From positions 9,112,001-9,176,000 of the forward strand of contig JAVHKY010000013.1 of assembly GCA_035079385.1 (NCBI GenBank): DNA of 64,000 nucleotides, read 5' to 3'. This stretch comes from Aspidiotus rigidus (lineage: Eukaryota; Arthropoda; Insecta; Hemiptera; Diaspididae). Below the pieces are notes generated by a model, which was given only the letters and a program-made list of their open reading frames with translations, was not told where the DNA came from and ran no database searches. Each line of letters begins with the position of its first letter. The stretch's first letter is position 1. Positions 58,050 through 64,000 of the stretch are shown piece after piece. Position numbers and translations under genes: made by a program.

Positions 58050-59860
58050 TTCTTATTTATTTATTTATTTATTTATTTAATATTAACGAGCTTTAGCTAC
58101 ACGTAGGGCTATTAGCTACAGTACAGAATATTATGCTATTTTATTTGAGTTTACAAAAGAGTTGAAGACAAAAATATTAAAAAACTTTAGTTGTGTACAG
58201 TGATTAGTTGTAGGAGTAAAAATTGGTCAGTTGTAGTTTTTATAAAGTGTAGGAGATGGTGTCAGAATTATTTTTGTGCGCTCTATGAAAGAGAGGATAC
58301 GTATTAGTAGCAGTGCGAAACGATAGGAGTTGAGAACAGGTAAAAAAATGGTTAAATTGTCTATTACGCAGTGGAGGTAAGATGGGGAACTAAGTATGTG
58401 AGGATTGGTTATAGGTGGAAGTAGGTAATTCTTGTGTGACCAACTCGATTTCCTGTAGGAGAATGACCAGGGGTGGGGATTTTTTTAATAAAAGTATAGG
58501 CAATTTGGACAGATACAGCGACGAAAAAACCATTTGGAGGTAACAAGTGGGACTATGATGAAAAATGTAGTATTCGGTGTCAGAAATGAGCCCTCACCCC
58601 CCCCCCCCCCCAAATGCTGTCGAAAATTTTTTGTGGCACGTTCAAGCCCCCAAATTTTACTTTTTTGCTTATAACTCAAAAAGTTGAAGCTTTAGAGAAA
58701 AAAGTTTGAAACAAAAAAGATTCCTCGTAAAATTTACTACAAAATGCATTTACTACATATGACCGTACATCTAATCGTTAGCCTACAATGGTCCTCGGAA
58801 GCTGGAGAGTTTTGAAAAATTTTTGAAAATCGAGATATTTTTGGCAAATACTTTGAAAATGGCAAGTGATGGAAAAATGTAGTTTATCACGGTTTTTAGT
58901 TCGACAAATAGTCGCTGTCTTATAGCAAACCATATCATAAATCTTTTTTCTTTGAAACACTTTTCTCCACCACTTGCCATTTTCGAGATATTTCCCTGAA
59001 ATTTCTCCATTTTCTAAAATATCTTCAAGTTGTCACAATTGAACAATATTTCTAGGCTAACGGTTAGACCTACGCTGACGTGTAACGCATGAATTTTGTA
59101 GAAAATTGTACGAGGAATCTCTTTTGTTCCAAACTTTTTTTTCCATCTCTCGCCTTTTCTGAGATATTTGCCGAAAATATCTCGATTTTCAAAAAGTTTT
59201 CAAAACTCTTCAACTTCCGAGGACCATCGTAGGCTAACGATTAGACATACGTTCATATGTAATACATGCATTTTGTAGTACATTTTACGAGGAATCTTTT
59301 TTGTTTCAAACTTTTTTCTCTAAAGCTTCAACTTTTTGAGTTCTAAGCAAAAAAGTGAAATTTGGGGGCTTGAACGTGCCACAAAAAATTTTCCACATCA
59401 TTTGGGGGGCGGGATTTTTGAGGGCTTATTTCTGACACCGAATACTACATTTTCACCATAATCCCGCTTGTTACCTCAAAATCTTTTTTGAATGTCCAAC
59501 TTGCCTATACTATAAGGGGATTTTTCCAGAGTGAGTTCAAGAGCAGGGTAGTGGTTTTTGTAGTCAGAAGCGGGAAGGCGGGTGTAATCAGTTATTTTCT
59601 TAAGAGAAAAAGAATGTTTGGCGGCTTGGTCAACAGCGTCGTGTTCAGGGAGGTCGATGTGCCCAGGAATCTATAGGAACGTTATTTGGGTATCATGTGA
59701 GGAATGGGTTGGAGAAGGAGTGGAGAGAGGAAAGTGAGTTGTAGAAGAGAAGATATTTGTCATGTGGGGGAAGTTGAGGAAGGCAGGCATTTATGGGTAT
59801 GAGTTCAGTTGTAACGAGTGCGATGAGGAGTTATACATCCATCGATTCGTCAAGAATGAA
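58050..59860 (-). pseudogene. LINE 3' end with RNase H remnant, split by a foldback element
   Basis: On the minus strand the element ends in a (TAAA)n tail (58050-58078). Its segments 58090-58490 and 59515-59860 align by eye with the LINE at 61870-62560: GGTTATAGGTGGAAGTAG-type block, GGAGAATGACCAGGG, CTTGGTCAACAGCGTCG and AGGAATCTATAGGAACGTT. The minus-strand reading of the second part retains a decayed P-x-H-I-D-L-P-E-H-D-A-V-D-Q-A-A, an RNase H motif. Stops are frequent. A 1-kb foldback separates the halves. Confidence 0.75.
58492..59514. mobile_element. 1-kb foldback element with arms of about 450 bp
   Basis: The left arm (GTATAGGCAATTTGG, GTAACAAGTGGGACTATGATG, GTGGCACGTTCAAGCCCCCA, GGTCCTCGGAAGCTG) is mirrored by the right arm ending CAACTTGCCTATAC. 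The right arm holds two diverged copies of a 170-base block (TAGGCTAACG(A/G)TTAGAC). TATA/TATAC-type sequence lies at both borders, so the target duplication is ambiguous. No coding sequence. Confidence 0.85.
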
Positions 59861-59879
59861 CCAAGAATGAACCTGTTTC

Positions 59880-60460
59880 AAATTTATCGCAGACCTACCT
59901 CCTTCCATTAACATTTAAATTCAAATCCGGATTGCTAAGTCGGAGTATTATTGTTTTCGCCTTCTTTTTTTTTGTTTTTGTATATAATTATGTTCATACT
60001 TTTTGTCCACTCTTTTTTTTTATTTTTTGTTTCGTTTTGTTATATTTAATTTTTAGTTGGATGTAAAAAAAAAAAGAAAAAATTCAAATCAATTTTCCCA
60101 TTTCGCCATCCTCTTTCCAACCTTTTTTTTTTTTCCTTTCTTTTTTTTATATTTTTATGATTTTAATCTTTATAAACTTTGAAGAGTGTTTAAATCATAC
60201 TGCCTTAATACATGAATTCAAACTCGACCCCAGTCCTCACAACGCATTAGTATGTTGGAGTATTATTGTTTTCACTCTTTTTTTTTTTTTTGTAATTTTT
60301 ACATTACTTTATATAATGTTTATTTTTTTTCCTATTCCTTTTTTCTTGTATGTCTTCTTGTTTATTTTTTTTATAATTATTTTTTGGTTGGATGCAATAA
60401 AAAAAGGGATAGGAAAATCCGCTTTTTGTAACGTAAGCAGCTACTCCTAATAGTGAGAAA
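59880..60460. repeat. diverged direct duplication, T-rich
   Basis: Two copies about 290 bases apart share GGAGTATTATTGTTTTC followed by T-runs, TTTTTATTTTTT and GTTGGATG(T/C)AA(T)AAAAAA. The frames here are made of poly-T codons and are not genes. Confidence 0.55.
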
Positions 60461-60810
60461 TTTTTCAAAAAATGAAAATTTCACGAGAACTACTCTCAGA
60501 TCCTCAAAAAAAAAAAAAAAGCAGGTGTACATCTTCAGATACAATGGCCAAGTTACGAAAAATCCATCAGGTTGTTTCGGAGGACTTCCGTGGACCAAGA
60601 AATCCTATAATAAATATATAAGAAAACCTGAAGGGACGGTATAAAAGTAGTGTTGTGAATACCCACCCACAATTCACAGAAAAATTACGATTTATTTTAA
60701 TTTTTAATATTATTTCATAAAATGATTCTTTTTTCTATGGAAAAAAAAAGAATTAATTCCAAGTGAACTATCAAATAGAAATTGTCGAATTTTATATTTT
60801 CCTTTAATTG

Positions 60811-60850
60811 TAAAAATAATAATATGCTCTCATCTTTAATCCATCAGTTC
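60811..60850 (+). promoter_or_regulatory. core promoter of the right small secreted gene
   Basis: TAAAAATA at 60811-60818 lies about 30 bases before ATCCATCAGTT, whose TCAGTT (60844-60849) matches the arthropod initiator with A+1 at 60846. That gives a 5' UTR of about 27 bases. The arrangement and the word ATCCATCAG are conserved upstream of the paralog at 137. A consensus TATAAAAG at 60640 lies too far upstream unless there is a non-coding first exon. Confidence 0.5.
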
Positions 60851-60872
60851 ATTCTACAAAATAATCGTCAAA

Positions 60873-61589
60873 ATGAAAATCATCGCCTTGTTGTTCGTGG
60901 CCCTCGCAAGCGTAGTAGCTGTGTGTCAAGCTACAATTTGTGCAGTTGATGGACGTAGCGGTAATCATCAGAACTTCGATAGTCTCGACGCGATGAATGC
61001 TGAGAATTCAAGAGGAGGAGGTGAGTATACTTCAAGTATTTTCTTTATTCAGACTCTCGATAGTTGAATCACCAGGGTAACCAACTGTGACCGCTAACTC
61101 GATTAGCTTAGCTGTCCCTGACTCGTGAGTGCTCCTCGTACTCTCTTCACTCGTATGACTCGCACCTCGTCCCTCGACTGGGGGACGCTCAGCCTCCGTA
61201 GATTTCCGCGTTTATACATGCCAGGGTCAACTCGTTCCCAGTTCCTACCGAGGACCACTCTTCATCCTCCAACAATTAATTATTTAAATTCTTTATTAGT
61301 CTTATTTTTCTCGGATGAACCCCTCCTTCCCCCTACCCAGTGATTGAATAATTTTTCCGGTACTTATTCGTAATCAGATTTATGAGTGGTACTTGATAAA
61401 AATTAACGCACGAAACATTAATACCCCGTTCCCTTATAATTTTGAAATTACAAATTTGGAAGTTACTAGAATTATAGCCCTCGATCGAATGAAGGAATAA
61501 TAATTTGTATTAGGAAGTAATAATATTGAAAATGTTTTTTCGGTATTTTAGATTACAGATACAGTTATTTTGGACCATGTGTTAACTAG
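60873..61589 (+). CDS. small secreted two-exon protein, cysteine-depleted Kazal-like
   Basis: Exon 1 60873-61020 ends GGAG|GTGAGT (phase 1). Exon 2 61552-61589 follows GGTATTTTAG. The product has 61 residues: signal peptide MKIIALLFVALASVVAVCQA, then ICAVDGRSG, FDSLDAMNAENS, and GDYRYSYFGPCVN. The mature part is about 41 residues with only two cysteines (23 and 59). Inference: the layout resembles short insect Kazal-type inhibitors, with the inner cysteine pair replaced (LDAM and ENS where LC-x-M and ENC would be expected), leaving the outer pair to close the chain. The paralog at 1-137 lacks the same first inner cysteine. Kozak context TCAAAATGA is good and splice sites are consensus. Function unknown; gut, salivary or venom-type secretion are possibilities. 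The resemblance is from pattern, not a search. Confidence 0.85.
61021..61551 (+). other. intron of the right small secreted gene
   Basis: A 531-base intron, GTGAGT to TTTTAG. The reading frame that continues exon 1 to 61067 reads through the donor. The 72-codon frame at 61125-61343 lies in the intron and is not a gene. Confidence 0.8.
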
Positions 61590-61729
61590 CCTCGATATGC
61601 AGTATCAACGCGGGCCACGCCAAATATACATCTGAAATATTCAAATAGTTTCTGCTTTCACAATTTTCTATAAATGTAATCCTTTGTCTTAAACTTTCCT
61701 TATTTAAATTGAATACCTACATACAGTGA

Positions 61730-61735
61730 AATAAA
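61730..61735 (+). terminator. polyadenylation signal of the right small secreted gene
   Basis: AATAAA 141 bases after the stop codon, the first canonical signal downstream, followed by ATTATTGCATGA. Cleavage about 15-25 bases later would give a transcript of roughly 400 bases after splicing. Confidence 0.6.
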
Positions 61736-61869
61736 TATTATTGCATGATAAATGAATCTTATTTCTTTTCGAGCGATCAAGAAGAGTTTCCATCCCTAAT
61801 TTTTGTTTCAAAATGAGTATGAATCCAGAAAATCGGTGGTAATCTGGGACAGAGGGACTGGAAAAACAG

Positions 61870-62950
61870 TGTCATTATTTATTTATTTAACGAGATTTGA
61901 AACTACATGGTAATTAGCTCGACGGTAAGACATAGAAAGAGGATAGATGGAAGATAAGTAGGTAGAAATTAATGAGGAGAGGAATTAGTGTGGACGGTCA
62001 GATTGTTTAGATGTTGGTGTAAAAGTCAGTTGATTGTAAGTATTGTAGGGTACCACAAATGGTTTCATGGTTGTTTTTGAGTGCTTGAGAGAAGGAGGAG
62101 GGTGTGTTAGTGAAAGAACGAAGAAGTACGAGTTGGGGGCGCAGGAGAAAAAGTGGTCAACTGTTAAAAATTGTCTTGTTGACAATAGGGGGCAAGATGG
62201 GGAGGTTAGGATGTGTTGGTTAGTCATGTGAGAGTGAGTAATTTTCGTGTGGCCAATTCTTAGACGGGAAAGAATCACTTTTCTGGTCTTTTGTCTCTGT
62301 TGGAGGATGACCAAGGGACGGGGATTTTCTTAATACGAAGAAAATTGTTGTCAGATTGATGTTGCCAAAGTGTGTTCCATGATTGGGTGATAAGTGAACG
62401 GTAGTAATTTTCGTAGTCTAGAAATGGTACAGGATCATTATCAGTTATTTGATCGAAAAAGGTCGCTTGGTTAGCGGCTTGATCAACGGCATCATGTTGA
62501 AGGAGGCCAATGTGTTCGGGAATCCATATGAAGATTATTTGGATGTTGATTAAGTTTAGAGTATGAAGTGTAAGGCGAATGCGTTGAACGATTGGATTTG
62601 AGTTGTATGCATCTATAAGGGAATGAAGATAGGTGAGGGAGTCATTGAGGAGAAGGGGGAAGTTGGGAGAGGTGAGAGAGACAGGTAAGTATGTCCATAA
62701 GTTCCGCTGTAAATATGGAAGCTATGTTGAGGATACGTTCTGAAAATATTTCGCCGTCAATAGAGTATACCCTATTATGTCGTGTTCCCCAAATGTCCGC
62801 GAGTTTGGCACAGTTTTTGGTTTCTGATAATTTAGCAAACATTAGTGCAACGACGAGTGTAAAAACTCGAAAAAGTGTGGAATTATAAAACATTGAAAAT
62901 TTTCGAAACTCATGTGAACAGCAAAAGACATATGCCAATACCAGTCTTTG
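61870..62950 (-). pseudogene. non-LTR retrotransposon 3' end with RNase H domain
   Basis: On the minus strand, 62888-62642 reads YSIDGEIFSERILNIASIFT then AELMDIL, the strand carrying the A-E-L motif of RNase H in I/Jockey-type LINEs. After a frameshift near 62645 the frame continues as SLTYLHSLIDAYNSNP, IFIWIPEHIGL and HDAVDQAANQAT, the H-x-G/D-x-x-x-D-x-A-A part, then the C-terminal tail. The catalytic D of the first strand is represented by S-I-D. A stop and frameshift show it is dead. The 3' UTR reaches a TAAA-rich tail near 61875. The same family is at 58050-59860 and 54275-54470. Confidence 0.85.
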
Positions 62951-63039
62951 GAAGTTACATTGAAAACTGGAAAAATGTTTAGCCTATCAGCTACAAGAGA
63001 ACGGCTTATAAATGAAGAAGACTAAGGTATACATATGCC

Positions 63040-64000
63040 TGGTACCTCAGTATAGTGGAGGCCAAGGAGTGGTACCTCATTTTGGAAATCTGCAATTCTG
63101 ATTTTATCAACCACGACCCGGAGGCCTTAAGGGAGACTCGATCAGTATTACAATTAGGCATAGCGTAATAGAGACTCCTGTGAGGCTTACAAGTAGAGTT
63201 AGTGATCCCGAGAATAGAAGCGATTAGGGAAGAAAGAGCCCAAGCTGATGACGTCATGACCATCCATAATGGCTGTCTGTGATGTCATCAGCATTCATAA
63301 CGTTACTTACAAGCGCAATCAGTGATCCATAAAAAGAAGAGAGAATCAAAGCTGATAGCCTTATGGATACCGTTGATGTCACATGCAGCCGTTCTGGATG
63401 TGAAAGCTAAGGACGTCTTTAATGTTGATGTCCGCTCAATCGGCCGTCTAGGACTGGATAGCTTATCTTAGTACACCACGCCTATATTAGTCCAAGAAGA
63501 GGAATAGGCCTCTGTGAAAAAAATCAACAAGTTGGGCCATGATTTCATCACAAAGCAGGTGTGATCTTAAACTGTGCTTATATGACGTCACTCACTAGTA
63601 GACATGAAATGTGACCTGCGATGAGAAAGGGATGCTCATTGCCCATTGGCGCAAGAACACTATTTCTCTCTGATTGGACATCTAATAAGAGAGAAATGGT
63701 GCTCCTGTCAGTAAGCAATGAGCATCCTTTTCTTATCGCAGGTCACAAATATGATCTTAATTTATTTGGCTGAGCCAGAAAATCTCTCTTTGGGCTGGCG
63801 GTCAGCCTGAAATCTGTGTCACGCGACGCGACGCTCTATGACGTCATCAATGGCCTTGACCTACTTTAGGGACTTGGAAAAATTCCTACCTTCGGCCTCC
63901 ATTATAGTAGGCCTAATATACAGCATACTAGGCCTGAACTAGGCTGCTACAGTCTGAAATCTGCGTCACGCGACACTTTATGACGTCATCAATGGTCTTG
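63040..64000. repeat. TGACGTCA-family long repeat
   Basis: Contains TGACGTCA at about 63247, 63585, 63839 and 63981, GTACACCACGCCTATATTAG, CCAGAAAATCTCTCTTT, and the right-edge block TGACGTCATCAATGG(C/T)CTTG. Paralogous to 42790-43330 and in part to 54471-55030. The 85-codon minus-strand frame at 63006-63263 is not supported. Confidence 0.65.
63611..63746. mobile_element. GTGACC-ended MITE, copy 3
   Basis: A 136-bp element with inverted ends of about 60 bp closely matching the copy at 39058 (GTGACCTGCGATGAGAAA, GGATGCTCATTGCC). It is flanked by the 4-bp duplication AAAT (63607-63610 and 63747-63750). The paralogous repeat at 43070 has no insertion at the same point. Confidence 0.92.

Noticed and set aside
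1..64000. tRNA, rRNA, CRISPR or riboswitch features
   Set aside because: No cloverleaf with A and B boxes, no rRNA core sequence, and no array with regular unique spacers was seen; the tandem arrays have no unique spacers.

Overview
The window is nuclear DNA of an arthropod, most likely an insect; the order cannot be fixed from sequence alone. It is AT-rich and gene-poor. The recognisable genes have introns with GT-AG borders, a TTAGG-type telomeric motif occurs at 2525-2541, and a nuclear copy of mitochondrial COX2 (28747-28880) uses TGA as tryptophan near its end. There is no bacterial operon structure, CRISPR array, rRNA or tRNA that I can support.

Real genes. (1) An activin-type TGF-beta ligand on the minus strand: its last exon (13668-14279) carries the end of the prodomain, a furin-like site and the whole nine-cysteine ligand. 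The preceding prodomain exon is 25267-25487, across an intron of about 11 kb packed with repeats. A 40-nt exon at 25663-25702 is possible; the 5' exons are not found. (2) Two diverged paralogs of a tiny secreted protein lie at the two edges: exon 1 of one on the minus strand (1-137, cut by the window edge) and a complete two-exon gene on the plus strand (60873-61589, 61 residues). They share signal peptide, spacing and core promoter. (3) Weaker candidates: a spliced reading frame at 1351-1932 that runs into a mobile element, a small signal-peptide reading frame split by a hAT-like MITE at 10194-10323, and a small two-exon candidate at 11910-12122.

The rest is mobile and repetitive DNA. The dominant family is a hairpin-ended repeat (copies at 327-519, 1812-2225, 23081-24235, 27310-27570, 30566-30937, 32596-32810, 34449-35100, 49421-51946). 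In its fullest form it is a foldback element with inverted left-end modules around a tandem array of roughly 46-bp units. Others are: a GTGACC-ended MITE with 4-bp target duplications (three copies, one with an empty paralogous site); hAT-like MITEs; a truncated hAT element with a broken transposase (50170-51337); a 1-kb foldback (58492-59514) inside a LINE; LINE remnants with RNase H (58050-59860, 61870-62950) or reverse-transcriptase C-terminus (46564-47210); a cascade of alternating inverted modules (30938-32595); and minisatellites at 4640-5565 and 15880-18365.

Layout: 0-2 kb small secreted gene plus candidate gene; 2-8 kb repeats and a GC-rich minisatellite; 8-13.6 kb mostly unique AT-rich DNA with MITEs; 13.7-25.7 kb activin locus; 26-30 kb unique DNA and mitochondrial insertion; 30-35 kb foldback arrays; 35-46 kb mostly unclassified DNA with MITEs; 46-52 kb LINE and nested hAT; 52-60 kb unique DNA and LINE/foldback; 60.6-61.8 kb small secreted gene; 61.9-64 kb LINE and TGACGTCA-rich repeats. 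Nothing indicates that the genes act together; the two small secreted genes are the only obvious relatives.
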